Shown: one piece after another, positions 9,007 to 19,046 of the stretch
Position numbering within the stretch: the first letter of the stretch is position 1
How the letters are laid out: each line of letters starts with the position of its first letter
NCBI GenBank assembly: GCA_026708685.1
Contig: JAPOUL010000098.1
Location: 32,625 to 96,624, forward strand
Reading direction: 5' to 3'
DNA: 64,000 bases
Source of the DNA: Bacteroidota bacterium
GTDB lineage: Bacteria > Bacteroidota > Rhodothermia > Rhodothermales > Bin80
The notes under the pieces: model-generated
Told to the model about the DNA's origin: nothing
Database searches by the model: none
What the model saw: only the letters and a program-made list of their open reading frames with translations
Made by a program: the position numbers and the translations under genes

Positions 9007-10035
9007 TCAGGCATCCTCAGAATTCGTATCCTGAGGATCAGCAGATGTAAAATGATCATGACCCTTTGCAGGTAAGGATTCAATCGTTCCACTGATTCTG
9101 TGAAGGCGTACATCCTGTTCGGTGATTTCGCCAATGATCGTAATCTGGTCAAGTGACATTTGATTGAGAACATCCGCAGATGCGGTAAAGAGCAATTCGT
9201 AGTCATCACCTCCATTCAAGCCATAGTCCAGAGAAGAGCGAGGCGGATCCAGCCCCGTTGGACACTCTTCGGGCAATGGAAGGCATGATTCCCACAGAAC
9301 AGCTCCACAATCCGAAGCCTTACAAATATGATGGATTTCATTGGCGAGCCCGTCCGAAATGTCAATCATGGCAGACGGATGAACTCCCTGAGAAGCCCAC
9401 TGATCGACAAGATCCAGTCGGGGGACAGGCATCAGGTGCCGAGAAGTCAACTGATCCCAGATGTTTTGCCCAATGATGGATGGATCTGCATCGTTTCGAA
9501 GCAGATCAAGTCCCATGGCCGCCTCACCGACGATGCCACTGACACAGATGTAATCTCCTAGCTTCGCTCCATCTCGGTAAACAATGCATGACTGAGCAAC
9601 TTCACCAATCACTGTAATCGAGAGCATGAGAACCGGGGACCTCGTCGTATCTCCACCAACAATCTGGACTCCATATGTTGATGCTACATGAGTCAGTCCG
9701 TGATAAAGAGCATCCAGATTTTCCAGTGGATAGGAACTTGGAATTCCTAGTGCGACAGTTGCCAGTATGGGGCGAGCATTCATTGCAGCAATATCACTGA
9801 GATTGACCACCATCGCCTTGTTGCCCACTTGCTCCATCGTATAGAAGGCGTAATCAAAATGATACCCTTCAATCAAGGCATCCGTCGTGATCACCTGAAG
9901 CATACCTTCGGAAGATTCATATACAGCCGCATCATCCCCTACCCCTACCATGACAGGCGGTCTGACTTTGGATGAACTGATGGCCGTCAGACGACCGATC
10001 AGGTTAAATTCTCCAGCGTCTTCAACGAATTCCAT
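9007..10035 (-). CDS. thiL: Thiamine-monophosphate kinase
   Basis: 342 residues, the usual length for ThiL, which phosphorylates thiamine monophosphate to the active cofactor thiamine diphosphate in the cytoplasm. Family marks are the N-terminal EFNLIGRLTA, the Mg/ATP-binding VGVGDDAAVY (about 31-40), TTDALIEGYHFD (about 50-61), NLSDIAAMNARP (about 78-89), GGDTTRSP, and the C-terminal LNGGDDYELLF. It is last in the minus-strand run that includes anmK, separated from it by about 100 bases, so it may have its own promoter. Nothing unusual was seen. Confidence 0.95.
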   Translation of the reverse strand: MEFVEDAGEFNLIGRLTAISSSKVRPPVMVGVGDDAAVYESSEGMLQVITTDALIEGYHFDYAFYTMEQVGNKAMVVNLSDIAAMNARPILATVALGIPSSYPLENLDALYHGLTHVASTYGVQIVGGDTTRSPVLMLSITVIGEVAQSCIVYRDGAKLGDYICVSGIVGEAAMGLDLLRNDADPSIIGQNIWDQLTSRHLMPVPRLDLVDQWASQGVHPSAMIDISDGLANEIHHICKASDCGAVLWESCLPLPEECPTGLDPPRSSLDYGLNGGDDYELLFTASADVLNQMSLDQITIIGEITEQDVRLHRISGTIESLPAKGHDHFTSADPQDTNSEDA

Positions 10036-10138
10036 GTACGATGATGGATAATGGAAGAATCATTCATCTATGATCGTCTGAGCCATTGGATGAACAAGAT
10101 GATGGATTGGAGCCGACGAACAGGTATAAAGGTTCGGG

Positions 10139-11317
10139 TCAAGCCATACAAAGTTTCCCAAGCACAGCAGAACGATGTGCACCTGTGACAGAGGGAATAC
10201 TGGTTGGAATACCATTGGCAGTCTCGTGGGCAAGGACTGCAAAGCACAAGGCTTCCTTGCTGTCGGCATCAATTCCATAGGGATCCGTTGTCTCTATGAC
10301 AACAGGGGTTTTGGAGAGGCTGAAATAGTCCTTCAGATAATCCATAAGAGCCTGATTGTGTGCACCACCTCCAGAAACAATCAGCCTGTCAAGAGTGCAG
10401 CGTGGTTGGATAAAGGTCTCATACCCCTTCCAGACCGAGGCCGCAGTCAGTGCAGTTGCAGTGGCCACTAAATCTTCCAAAGAAATCTGGCTTGATTGAT
10501 GGAGAAATTCATTCAGAAAAACGCTGGTAAGGTATTCTCTTCCCGTAGTTTTAGGGGGCGTGGCTGTGAAGTACGCATCCTCTAAACATTGAGACAGTAA
10601 CGGCTCATGGACGGTTCCCGATTGTGCAATCCGACCACCTTCGTCATATGGGAGATTAAAAAACTGACGGCAGAGTGAGTCCATCAGAAGATTCCCCGGC
10701 CCCGTATCAAAGCCATAGACATCTTGGATCTCCGCACTGGGAAGCAGAACGGTGATATTAGCTACTCCTCCAATGTTGAGACATCCGCGGGTCTGCTGAT
10801 CATGAGTGAAGATCACATAATCAAAATACGGTACCAGTGGTGCCCCCTGTCCTCCACACGCCATGTCAGCGAGTCGAAAGTCTCCGATGACTGGCACGCC
10901 AAGAATCTGCGACATGGTCGCAGGGTCACCAATCTGAAAGGTGGAATGAATCATTTTCCCAGCGATCTTCTCTTGGTTGGGGATGTGCCGAATGGTTTGG
11001 CCGTGGCAACCAACTAAATCCAATTGTTCCATACTCATTCCACCAGCTTCTATAGTTGTTTTGATGGTATGGGCATATTCATGTGCAAGACGAACATTGA
11101 GTTGACTGAGTTCCACAACGCTGATCTGCTCTTGGTCAGCTGCCCGTTTCAAACCATCATACAACGGATCTGGAAAGGAGTAGGAAGCCCCGAACCACTT
11201 TTTGATGCACAGGTCTTTTCCGTGCCCGTCAAGATGAGCGATCACAACATCCACACCATCCAGTGATGTGCCACTCATCACGCCCGCCACACAACGATGA
11301 TCCTGGGGGGTGATCAC
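10139..11317 (-). CDS. anmK: Anhydro-N-acetylmuramic acid kinase
   Basis: 392 residues; converts 1,6-anhydro-MurNAc from cell-wall turnover to MurNAc-6-phosphate in the cytoplasm. The ATP-binding VMSGTSLDGVD (about 14-24), GDFRLADMACGGQGAPL (about 142-158), NIGGVANIT and FDTGPGNLLMD (about 200-210) are all present. The start is GTG in a GTGA overlap with the stop of the upstream small TPR gene, which supports translational coupling. Length and motifs are normal for the family. Confidence 0.95.
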   Translation of the reverse strand: MITPQDHRCVAGVMSGTSLDGVDVVIAHLDGHGKDLCIKKWFGASYSFPDPLYDGLKRAADQEQISVVELSQLNVRLAHEYAHTIKTTIEAGGMSMEQLDLVGCHGQTIRHIPNQEKIAGKMIHSTFQIGDPATMSQILGVPVIGDFRLADMACGGQGAPLVPYFDYVIFTHDQQTRGCLNIGGVANITVLLPSAEIQDVYGFDTGPGNLLMDSLCRQFFNLPYDEGGRIAQSGTVHEPLLSQCLEDAYFTATPPKTTGREYLTSVFLNEFLHQSSQISLEDLVATATALTAASVWKGYETFIQPRCTLDRLIVSGGGAHNQALMDYLKDYFSLSKTPVVIETTDPYGIDADSKEALCFAVLAHETANGIPTSIPSVTGAHRSAVLGKLCMA

Positions 11318-11907
11318 GAGTTTGGGTGTTGGGCTGCCAACTCTTCCAATCGTCGGGCTTCACTCAGTAAGCGTCCTTTTTCGAGAGGATTCTGCTCACT
11401 TAGGGAGCGGTAGGCTTCGGCTGCCTTTGCATATTCCTTCTGGTTGGTCAGAATGCGAGCAAACGTTTCGGTGGGAGCAGTATGATCATACTCATCCTCT
11501 AGGAGTTCATCGTCAAGATCATCATCAATGTTGGATGCTTCATGAAAGGCCTTCCGATCACTGGAATTGAGTTGTTCAATGATTCCCTGGATTTCATCTC
11601 CATCATCGCTGCTGAAGATCTTGTCAAGTTCCTGCTGCAAACTCTCGGTAAAAGTGAACGCGGGTGACTTTGACTCAGATGTGGGTGGCTTTGAAGGTCG
11701 CTGTTTGGACTGTAGATTGCTGACCGTTTCCCAGACTGAATTCGCACGGCTATGATCTTTGGATACTTCCAGAGCGTGTGCAAACACAAAGTTCGTGTTG
11801 ATGTCCGTGGGAGACTGGACGCGGAGGTGGCGGATCTGCTCAATGGTTTTAGCATTGTAGCCATCTCTTATGATGGTCAAGGCTTCAAAAAGAGATAAAG
11901 AGGTCAT
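11314..11907 (-). CDS. Small protein with a C-terminal TPR-like helix pair
   Basis: 197 residues, not a recognised family. No signal peptide is seen. The middle (about 60-135) is charged and probably disordered or helical. The C-terminal ~55 residues read as TPR-like helices with FARILTNQKEYAKAAEAYRS as the clearest part. It overlaps the glycosyltransferase gene upstream and anmK downstream by 4 bases each, so it is made from the same message. A scaffold or assembly role for the envelope genes around it is a guess from position. Confidence 0.7.
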   Translation of the reverse strand: MTSLSLFEALTIIRDGYNAKTIEQIRHLRVQSPTDINTNFVFAHALEVSKDHSRANSVWETVSNLQSKQRPSKPPTSESKSPAFTFTESLQQELDKIFSSDDGDEIQGIIEQLNSSDRKAFHEASNIDDDLDDELLEDEYDHTAPTETFARILTNQKEYAKAAEAYRSLSEQNPLEKGRLLSEARRLEELAAQHPNS

Positions 11908-13340
11908 GTTGGTTCGGGTGGTGCTTCAAGAATGTTGTACCAAGTGACAAAAAGATACGACATAAAAAAAATCAATTGAAACGCAACGGCAGTCCAGATA
12001 CCTTCCCATATTAAGTAAGAAAGTCCCATCAGTGAGTAAACGGCCAGGAATGTCTCTAAGATAACAATGATGGGCGAAGTTTTTGCAACATATATTCCCT
12101 TGGCCTTAGGCGTTCGTTCAAAGGGAGTTCTGGCTTTTCTCCATCCGTCTATAACGGCCTTTGTATTGGAGATGGCCAGCCCCATGGATCCAGCCAGTAT
12201 AATTGGAAACAAACAAACACGACGATGCCAGTGAGGGTAGAGCTGTTGCTGGGCAAGCAGCTGAGCAAGAAAAAACCCAAGCAGTCCAATGAGCCCGATT
12301 CCCATCATCCCAAAATATACCTCGCCAGGCCCAAATCCGTTTGCCTGCTGAAACAATAACAATGGGTGTAGAAGTGCTGCAAGCACTAAGGAGGGATAAA
12401 CAAGGTGCGAAGTCAGGTGAATCGTTCCCTGCATTTTGGTGAGCAGTGACACTGGAGCACTCCATAAAGGTTGAAGCAGCTTACGTGCCGTTTCTGCGGT
12501 TCCCTTGGTCCAGCGCGTTTGCTGAATCCGTAGGGATCCCAAAGTTTCGGGTAACTCCGCGGGAGCTTCCATGTCATGGATGTATTTAAGTGTCCAGCCC
12601 TTGATTTGAGCACGATAGCTGAGATCTAAATCTTCGGTAAGTGTATCTTGCTGCCAGCCTCCAGAATCTTCAATGCAGCGTCGCCTCCATAGACCAGCCG
12701 TCCCGTTAAAATTGATAAAGCAGCCAGTGACACTGCGGGCGACATGTTCAATAGCAAAATGCATGTCCAGAGACCATGCCTGAATTTGAGTCAGCAGGGA
12801 TGCCTGTGCATTGATATGACTCCATCGAACCTGAACCATACCGAGATTGGGGTCGTCCACCTGTGGAATTAAAGAAAGAAGAAAGTCTTCTGGTGGAATG
12901 AAATCGGCATCAAACATGGCAATCAGTTCGCCGGTTGCAGATTGTAATCCGTGTGCCAATGCCCCTGCTTTATATCCAGTCCGATCCGTTCGGTGGATGT
13001 GAGAGATATTGATTCCGCGATGTTTCCAGTTTTCAACTGACTGACGAGTCATCTCAATGGTTTCATCGGTGGAATCGTCAAGAACCTGAATTTGTAATTG
13101 ATCCCTTGGGTAAATGATGGAAGCACAGGCATCTATGACTCGTTGAGCAACAGAAGATTCATTAAAAATAGGGATCTGTATCGTGACTTTGGGCCATCGA
13201 TCGGGGCGTTGAAAATGTGAGGAGGAATCCGACCGGGAGTCTGAATGCTCAGAACGTACGACCATGATGCTCATCCAGAGGAGGTTTGCTCCGTAGAAGG
13301 CAAGAACAATCATAACGCCTGCATACATGATGGCAACCAT
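11904..13340 (-). CDS. Membrane family 2 glycosyltransferase (cellulose-synthase-like)
   Basis: 478 residues. An N-terminal membrane helix (about 3-25) is followed by a cytosolic GT-A domain: DDSTDET (about 91-97), FDADF (about 143-147, the metal-binding DxD), TEDLDLSYRA (about 233-242, the catalytic Asp region) and QQTRWTKG (about 276-283, the Q/RxxRW motif of processive beta-glycosyltransferases). Three or more hydrophobic segments follow between about 310 and 470. Proteins of this type use nucleotide sugars to make a polysaccharide or glycolipid at the inner membrane; the sugar and product cannot be read from sequence. It starts 3 bases after the lptE stop and overlaps the next gene by 4 bases. 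Confidence 0.88.
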   Translation of the reverse strand: MVAIMYAGVMIVLAFYGANLLWMSIMVVRSEHSDSRSDSSSHFQRPDRWPKVTIQIPIFNESSVAQRVIDACASIIYPRDQLQIQVLDDSTDETIEMTRQSVENWKHRGINISHIHRTDRTGYKAGALAHGLQSATGELIAMFDADFIPPEDFLLSLIPQVDDPNLGMVQVRWSHINAQASLLTQIQAWSLDMHFAIEHVARSVTGCFINFNGTAGLWRRRCIEDSGGWQQDTLTEDLDLSYRAQIKGWTLKYIHDMEAPAELPETLGSLRIQQTRWTKGTAETARKLLQPLWSAPVSLLTKMQGTIHLTSHLVYPSLVLAALLHPLLLFQQANGFGPGEVYFGMMGIGLIGLLGFFLAQLLAQQQLYPHWHRRVCLFPIILAGSMGLAISNTKAVIDGWRKARTPFERTPKAKGIYVAKTSPIIVILETFLAVYSLMGLSYLIWEGIWTAVAFQLIFFMSYLFVTWYNILEAPPEPT

Positions 13341-13343
13341 GGC

Positions 13344-13850
13344 CTACCAGTTGGATGTAGCGGCGGTGAATAAATCGTCGGCAATATTTTCCAGGGCTGC
13401 CAAAGCAGCCGACTCCTCCGCTTCCAGACCACCCTCCAACGCATCGTAGTCATCAAAACCACTGAAGGTGCGCTCCAGTGCGTCATCGTTGATCTGATTG
13501 ATATACTGTGTAGCGACGGAGATGGACACGCGATTGAATTGTGCACGCTCCTGGCCAGTGACAGATGTGGGGGCATTGGTATACCGGGTAATCTGTGCCG
13601 TTAACAAAAGATCCGCCTCTGATTCGTCTTCAACAAGATTCAGTCGGGTTTGACGGACAAACCGTTCAATCATCAATTCGGTGAGGGACTCATCAAGAAG
13701 AGTAAGAGGCCCGCTACTGTTGTCCTCGGCCAGGGGGATGGAGATCGTATTGAGGTTAGATGGAATACTTACTCCGCTGAAGCTGTAATAGGAGCAGCTT
13801 GATGTGATCAGAAGAACTCCAACAAAAAAAATCTTACTCAACGTCCTCAT
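13344..13850 (-). CDS. lptE: LPS-assembly lipoprotein LptE-like
   Basis: 168 residues from ATG 13850. This start gives a clean lipoprotein signal (MRTLSKIFF, hydrophobic core, then TSSC with Cys at about 19) and overlaps the end of the upstream sigma-54 activator by 17 bases; a longer form from 13886 would bury the signal. The mature part begins YYSFSGVSIP, followed by a segment rich in short polar strands and TAQITRYTN, as in the Bacteroidota LptE family. LptE plugs the LptD barrel and helps deliver LPS to the outer leaflet. Assignment rests on the signal, length, strand pattern and gene order. Confidence 0.8.
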   Translation of the reverse strand: MRTLSKIFFVGVLLITSSCSYYSFSGVSIPSNLNTISIPLAEDNSSGPLTLLDESLTELMIERFVRQTRLNLVEDESEADLLLTAQITRYTNAPTSVTGQERAQFNRVSISVATQYINQINDDALERTFSGFDDYDALEGGLEAEESAALAALENIADDLFTAATSNW

Positions 13851-15075
13851 CAAACTCTTTGAGTTTACGATAAAGCGTTCGGGCACTGATTCCCAAAGCT
13901 TCGGCAGATTCTTTACGCTTTCCGTTAAATCGATCCATCGCTTTCAAGATGAGTTCTCGTTCTGCCTCTGCAAGAGTAGGCAGGGGTTCTTCTGATAGAG
14001 GTTCTTCGACTTCGTAGGCGATCTCATCAATTCTACGCGTTGGTTCAGGTTGTGGAAGCATCGGTACACTGGTCGCTTGATCATACTGTATCTGCTCCTC
14101 GTAAGGGGGAGATGTGGTTTTCATTGCAGAAAAATGATCCCGAAAGATTTGGCCTAAATCATCGCGCAGATCGTGCATACCCTGACGTATCTCCAACAGT
14201 GCACGATAAATGACGGTCAGTTCTGGCTGAGCATCTCCTTGAGTGTTTTGCTCAGACGGAATCCGCATCAAAGAGGTAGAGGGCGGGTTGGCAGATATTC
14301 CGCGAAGAAAGGGTCGGATATCATCGTTATTGACCTCTGAACCACGATGTAGTACTACAACCTGATCGGCCACATTACGCAATTCACGGACATTTCCAGG
14401 CCAAGAGTAAGCGTCAAGCAACTCGTAGGCTTCTGGGGTTAGTACTCGGCGGGGGGACTGATACTTACGACTTGATGCATGCAGAAATGAATCAAAAATA
14501 GGGCGGATATCCTCTCTACGTTCACGAAGTGGAGGTATATGGATGATCACAGTACTGAGACGATAGTAAAGGTCTTCTCTGAAGCGTCCCTCAGTGACTT
14601 CATGTCCTAAATTTTTGTTGGTTGCAGCAACAACACGGGTATCTGTACGATGAATGGTGGTCGATCCGACCCGATTGAAGGTGCCCGATTCAAGAACACG
14701 CAGCAGGCGAACCTGTGCAGATTGAGGCATTTCGCCAATCTCATCCAAAAAAATGGATCCACCATCGGCTTCCTCAAACAGGCCACGACGACGCTCGGTT
14801 GCCCCAGTGTAGGCTCCTTTTTCTGCACCAAAAAGTTCGGACTCAATGAGTCCTTCGGGGATCGCTCCAGTATTGATCACTTTAAGAGCTTTGTGACGAC
14901 GCAGAGATAATTCATGAATCGCCTGAGCAATCAATTCCTTTCCAACACCACTCTCGCCCTCAATTAGGACGGAGATATCCGTGTTTGCAACAAGGCGTAC
15001 ACGATCAATGACATGCTGAATCCCTGGTGATGTACCAATGATGCCAAAACGTGTCTGAACAGTTTCTCGGTCCAT
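13834..15075 (-). CDS. Sigma-54-dependent transcriptional activator (AAA+ and Fis-type HTH, no receiver domain)
   Basis: 413 residues. The AAA+ domain occupies about 10-245: Walker A GESGVGKE (about 39-46), the sigma-54 contact loop GAYTGA (about 85-90), Walker B GGSIFLDEIGEM (about 103-114) and YSWPGNVRELRN (about 217-228). A linker of ~130 residues leads to a C-terminal Fis-type helix-turn-helix (ILKAMDRFNGKRKESAEALG onward, about 370-405). There is no N-terminal receiver, GAF or PAS domain, so activity is not controlled by phosphorylation in the usual way. It sits 9 bases after miaB and overlaps lptE. Targets are not visible; control of envelope genes is a reasonable inference from location. 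Confidence 0.93.
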   Translation of the reverse strand: MDRETVQTRFGIIGTSPGIQHVIDRVRLVANTDISVLIEGESGVGKELIAQAIHELSLRRHKALKVINTGAIPEGLIESELFGAEKGAYTGATERRRGLFEEADGGSIFLDEIGEMPQSAQVRLLRVLESGTFNRVGSTTIHRTDTRVVAATNKNLGHEVTEGRFREDLYYRLSTVIIHIPPLRERREDIRPIFDSFLHASSRKYQSPRRVLTPEAYELLDAYSWPGNVRELRNVADQVVVLHRGSEVNNDDIRPFLRGISANPPSTSLMRIPSEQNTQGDAQPELTVIYRALLEIRQGMHDLRDDLGQIFRDHFSAMKTTSPPYEEQIQYDQATSVPMLPQPEPTRRIDEIAYEVEEPLSEEPLPTLAEAERELILKAMDRFNGKRKESAEALGISARTLYRKLKEFDEDVE

Positions 15076-15084
15076 GGTCTGAAA

Positions 15085-16551
15085 TCAGAAATGCGTTGAA
15101 CTCTCACGCACAGTTCCAAAAAGTGTAGCGGATGTGCAGTCGGTAATCTCTACCTGGGCATATGACCCAGGCTGGAGCATTTCTCGGTCAAAGATGACCA
15201 TTTTGTTGGTGTCGGTTCGCCCGCAAAATTGAGCATCGCTACGTTTGCTTGGACCTTCCACCAGTACGGTATGGATGTTTCCAATCTGTTGGCGGTTCTT
15301 TTTGAGAGAGATGGAATTCTGGAGTTCAATAATTTCAGAGAGGCGCTGCTTTTTCACCTCTGGGGGAACGTCATCCTGAAACTTTCGAGCGGCGTAGGTA
15401 TCAGGGCGTTCGGAGTACATAAACATGAATGCGTGATCATATTCAATCTCGGACATCAGATTGAGTGTATCTTGGTGCTCGGCATCGGTCTCTTCGCAGA
15501 ACCCTGCAATGATATCCGTGGACAGAGAGAGATCCGGGCAGATCCGACGTGCTCGTTTAATCAACTCTCGGTAGTCCTCTGAAGTGTAACCACGACGCAT
15601 CCGCTTTAGGACATCTGAGTTGCCATGTTGAACGGGCAGGTGAATAAAATTACACACATTGGGACGTTCAAGGTGGACATGGAGTAACGCTTCTGAGCAG
15701 TCCTTTGGGTGGCTGGTCGAGTAACGGATGCGCAGATCGGGAGACACAAGGCTGACTCTATCAACAAGGGTAGGAAAGTCAATGGGGCCGTCTACATAGG
15801 AGTTGACATTTTGGCCGAGAAGCGTGATTTCACGATATCCTGCATCAAAGAGATCCTGACATTCACGGACGATCGTTCCGGCATTACGGCTTCGCTCTCG
15901 GCCTCGTGTAAAAGGGACCACACAAAATGCACACATATTGTCACAGCCGCGCATGATAGAAACAAATGCACTAATTCCATTGGAATCGTATCTGACGGGT
16001 GCAATCTCTGCGTAGGTTTCCTCTCGTGACAGTTCCACATTGACAGCACTTTGCCCAGTGGTTTCCACCTGTTTCAAGAGGCGGGGAAGATCGCGATAGG
16101 CATCCGGTCCAATCACAAGATCGACAAGTCGCTCTTGTTCCAAGAGTTTGCCACGCAACCGTTCGGCCATACAACCTAGTACACCGATCCGAAGGTCTGG
16201 ATTGTGCTTACGCTTACGAGAACGGAAAAATTCCAGGCGGCGGCGAACCCGCTGTTCGGCATTTTCGCGAATGGCACAGGTATTGATCAGCACCACATCG
16301 GCCACCAGCGGATCATGGGTTAATCCATATCCTGCATTTTTTAGCACGGATGCGACAATTTCAGAGTCTGATACATTCATCTGGCAACCATAGGTCTCTA
16401 TATACACAGAGAAACCTCTTACACTTGGCGTGTGGGGTAAGACTGCCGAATCCAGATTTTCAACAATAGGTAGAGTGTGTTGCACGATGGACTCACATTT
16501 AAACTTGGGAACATGGGAAAACGCGTTTCCATGCGGGTTTGTTCTCACCAC
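15085..16551 (-). CDS. miaB: tRNA-2-methylthio-N6-dimethylallyladenosine synthase
   Basis: Radical-SAM methylthiotransferase that adds a methylthio group to i6A37 of tRNAs reading UNN codons. The N-terminal UPF0004 domain has ETYGCQMN and later [11 protein letters not shown] and GCMAERL, supplying the three Cys of the auxiliary cluster. The radical-SAM CxxxCxxC is [27 protein letters not shown] (Cys near 203, 207, 210). A C-terminal TRAM domain follows. The long form from GTG 16551 has a ~48-residue N-terminal extension; another GTG near 16485 would give a more typical length, so the start is uncertain. It is first in the miaB – sigma-54 activator – lptE run. Confidence 0.95.
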   Translation of the reverse strand: MVRTNPHGNAFSHVPKFKCESIVQHTLPIVENLDSAVLPHTPSVRGFSVYIETYGCQMNVSDSEIVASVLKNAGYGLTHDPLVADVVLINTCAIRENAEQRVRRRLEFFRSRKRKHNPDLRIGVLGCMAERLRGKLLEQERLVDLVIGPDAYRDLPRLLKQVETTGQSAVNVELSREETYAEIAPVRYDSNGISAFVSIMRGCDNMCAFCVVPFTRGRERSRNAGTIVRECQDLFDAGYREITLLGQNVNSYVDGPIDFPTLVDRVSLVSPDLRIRYSTSHPKDCSEALLHVHLERPNVCNFIHLPVQHGNSDVLKRMRRGYTSEDYRELIKRARRICPDLSLSTDIIAGFCEETDAEHQDTLNLMSEIEYDHAFMFMYSERPDTYAARKFQDDVPPEVKKQRLSEIIELQNSISLKKNRQQIGNIHTVLVEGPSKRSDAQFCGRTDTNKMVIFDREMLQPGSYAQVEITDCTSATLFGTVRESSTHF

Positions 16552-16607
16552 AGGAAAAATTCATAGTTGATGTGTAAATTGTGGGTTCACCATTGATCAC
16601 ACATAAA

Positions 16608-17282
16608 ATGAAACACGTTCTATTGGCATTGATTGTTATGGCGTATCCACTGGCAACGATTGCACAGGTAGATCCTTCCGTCGCTGATGGAGAGAATCTC
16701 ATGGTTCCCGAATCCTGGAAGGTGCGTCTTGATCACTCCAGTCCAGATGCCGTTATTGGGGCAGTCCCGGATTCAGTGGATATCTTTTTCGTCAACATGA
16801 CTCCAGGATGGCATATTACCACTGGGCCTGCGGCGATCTTTTACCATCCAGATCTCATGGCGGAAGGAAACTATGTACTGGAATCTATCCTTCATTTGTT
16901 TGATCCCGGTAGCCGGAGGGAAGCCTTTGGAATTTTCATGGGAGGTCATGATCTTGAAGGGGATGAGATCATGTACGATTATTTTCTTCTTCGCAACTCT
17001 GGAGAATTCTTGATCAAACGACGGACCGGATCCGAAACCTCACTGATTCAGGACTGGACAGCCAGTGACTCTATTGTCACATTCGGTCCTGAAACGGAAA
17101 GCTCGGTTAAAAACCATCTGCGGGTGGATGTACTCAGCGATACGGTTACGTTTTCCGTCAATGGTACGGAGGTCGCCAGTGCACCGCGTGATCAGGTGAT
17201 GACCGATGGAGTTGCTGGTCTTCGGATCAATCATGCATTGAATGTGCATGTGAGCGACTTGAAAGTGACACCACTGGAGTAA
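16608..17282 (+). CDS. Secreted beta-rich protein of unknown function
   Basis: 224 residues from ATG 16608, chosen because it places a signal peptide at the N-terminus (MKHVLLALIVMAYPLATIAQ, cleavage after about residue 20); an upstream ATG at 16581 only adds a polar extension. The mature part is beta-rich with FVNMTPGWHITTGPAAIFYH, a FGIFMGGHD strand and a C-terminal GVAGLRINHALNVHVSDL block, as in concanavalin-like/DUF1080-type folds that bind sugars. No catalytic motif is identifiable. It is divergent from miaB and stands alone. Periplasmic or secreted location is likely. Confidence 0.7.
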   Translation: MKHVLLALIVMAYPLATIAQVDPSVADGENLMVPESWKVRLDHSSPDAVIGAVPDSVDIFFVNMTPGWHITTGPAAIFYHPDLMAEGNYVLESILHLFDPGSRREAFGIFMGGHDLEGDEIMYDYFLLRNSGEFLIKRRTGSETSLIQDWTASDSIVTFGPETESSVKNHLRVDVLSDTVTFSVNGTEVASAPRDQVMTDGVAGLRINHALNVHVSDLKVTPLE

Positions 17283-17528
17283 TGGCTGACAGCCGCTTCA
17301 TTGAATGGATACGCCTCAGGTACAGCCACCAACACACATCTGCATCCTTTGCGTCTCAACCCGTGAGATGACTCCATCATGTACGTTTTGGAGTTGATGA
17401 TGACTGATCAATCGTTCCTGCTGAGAGTCTTCACCATGGTCAAGCGATTTGCGAACTCCATCATCATGTCATCAGCAGAGATCTGGCGTTCTGAAGCAGA
17501 CATCATGGAAAGAGCTTCTTTGATGGTG

Positions 17529-18935
17529 CTATGGTGTGGAGCGAGATGGACGGCGGTTTCGTCCCTCTGTATCTGAGAGAGCATCACCTAAATCCTCTCG
17601 CATTTCAGCAAGGTATCCCATCAGTTGGTTGACGATGTCTGGATGAGTACTTGCAAGATTGGTGGATTCTCCGGGATCTGATTCAAGATGGAACAACGAC
17701 AGCGGGATAGAATCCTGCCTGTAAGCACCTTGAAAGGTTGGCGTGGACAGGGATGCCCCATCCATGGTACGATAGCGGTGTGGGACATGTAATTTCCATG
17801 GTCCTGATCGGACTGCCTGAAGTTCATGCACATGATAGAAAAACAGGGCATCATGTGGAGAGGGTTCTCCGTTGATGACATCCACCAAAGACTGACCATC
17901 AAATGGGAAGGATCCCATAGGTGCCTGAATGATCTCGGCAATCGTTGGCATGATATCCATGGAGGAAGAAACCGCACTGGTGACTCTTGGAGTGATGACT
18001 CCTGGCCAGGACATGATCATGGGGACACGGTGACCTCCTTCAAATGTGGTACCCTTGCCCTCTCGCAACGGCCCCGCTCTGCCACTATGATCCCCCTTGA
18101 TTAACCATGGACCGTTATCTGAAGAAAAGATCACCAGTGTATTGCGAGTCAATTGAAGGTGATCAAGAGTTGCGATGATCTGCCCTACAGACCAATCCAT
18201 TTCCATGATCACATCGCCATAGAGTCCCGCCCCGGATTGATCCTCAAATGCATCTGATACAAAAAGAGGAACATGTGGGAAGGTATGAGGCATGTAGAGA
18301 AAGAAAGGGCTGTCACGATTAGATTCAATGAATGCAATTGCCCGTTGAGTATATCGCTTCGTGAGCAGAGACTGATCCGGTTCCAGCTCCATCGTGGAAA
18401 ATCCATCCACCAAAGGCACGGGTGGATGCTGTCTGGCAAATGGGTTTGGATTCTTGATTGCATCTGGAGTCATATCATTGGAATAGGGAATCCCGAAATA
18501 CTCATCAAATCCATGGGAGATAGGGAGATGCAACGAATCATGCCCTAAATGCCATTTCCCGAAAATTGCCGTGGCATACCCCAATTCCTTGAGCATTTCT
18601 GCAAGCGTCCTCTCCTGGGGATGAAGTCCCCGTTTTGACTGTGGCATCAGAACATTTGGAATGCCAATCCTTTGGGGGTACATGCCAGTTAGGAAAGCGG
18701 CCCGTGAAGGTGAGCAGGAAGCGGCTACGGAATAGAAATCTGTGAACCGAAGACCGTTCGTAGCCAGTTCGTCAAGGTGTGGAGTCAACAGATCATCCGA
18801 TCCATAACTACCTAAATCAACCCATCCCTGATCATCGGCAAGGATCAGAATCACATTGGGAAGAGGCTGCTGATAATCACATCCAGTCAAAACCAGCACC
18901 GCAACCCAATAGTAATGGACCATTTTTCGAATCAT
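17529..18935 (-). CDS. Sulfatase family lipoprotein (arylsulfatase-like)
   Basis: 468 residues. A lipoprotein signal with VLTGC (Cys at about 19) places it on a membrane facing the periplasm. The metal-binding ILADDQGW motif (about 31-38) and the formylglycine site CSPSRAAFLTG (Cys about 74) are intact, followed by FGKWHLGH (about 124-131) and SSDNGPW with a HGG-like turn further on. Such enzymes hydrolyse sulfate esters of polysaccharides or small molecules once the Cys is oxidised to formylglycine; a maturation enzyme is not in the window. The substrate is unknown; a marine sulfated glycan is a guess. It is monocistronic, with 246 bases of mostly unassigned DNA downstream. Confidence 0.92.
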   Translation of the reverse strand: MIRKMVHYYWVAVLVLTGCDYQQPLPNVILILADDQGWVDLGSYGSDDLLTPHLDELATNGLRFTDFYSVAASCSPSRAAFLTGMYPQRIGIPNVLMPQSKRGLHPQERTLAEMLKELGYATAIFGKWHLGHDSLHLPISHGFDEYFGIPYSNDMTPDAIKNPNPFARQHPPVPLVDGFSTMELEPDQSLLTKRYTQRAIAFIESNRDSPFFLYMPHTFPHVPLFVSDAFEDQSGAGLYGDVIMEMDWSVGQIIATLDHLQLTRNTLVIFSSDNGPWLIKGDHSGRAGPLREGKGTTFEGGHRVPMIMSWPGVITPRVTSAVSSSMDIMPTIAEIIQAPMGSFPFDGQSLVDVINGEPSPHDALFFYHVHELQAVRSGPWKLHVPHRYRTMDGASLSTPTFQGAYRQDSIPLSLFHLESDPGESTNLASTHPDIVNQLMGYLAEMREDLGDALSDTEGRNRRPSRSTP

Positions 18936-19046
18936 CTATCCATTCCTGATCAAAGGAGTCGCAGTCTGGCTTCTCAAAAACATCTTTTGAGGACTGTTGA
19001 TCAAATGATGACAATCAGCAGTTAGCAATTGTTCGATCGTGACGGA

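Noticed and set aside
17282..17528. Possible decayed ThiL-like reading frame after the secreted protein gene
   Set aside because: Only a few residues resemble ThiL across several stops; the similarity is too weak to call a pseudogene.
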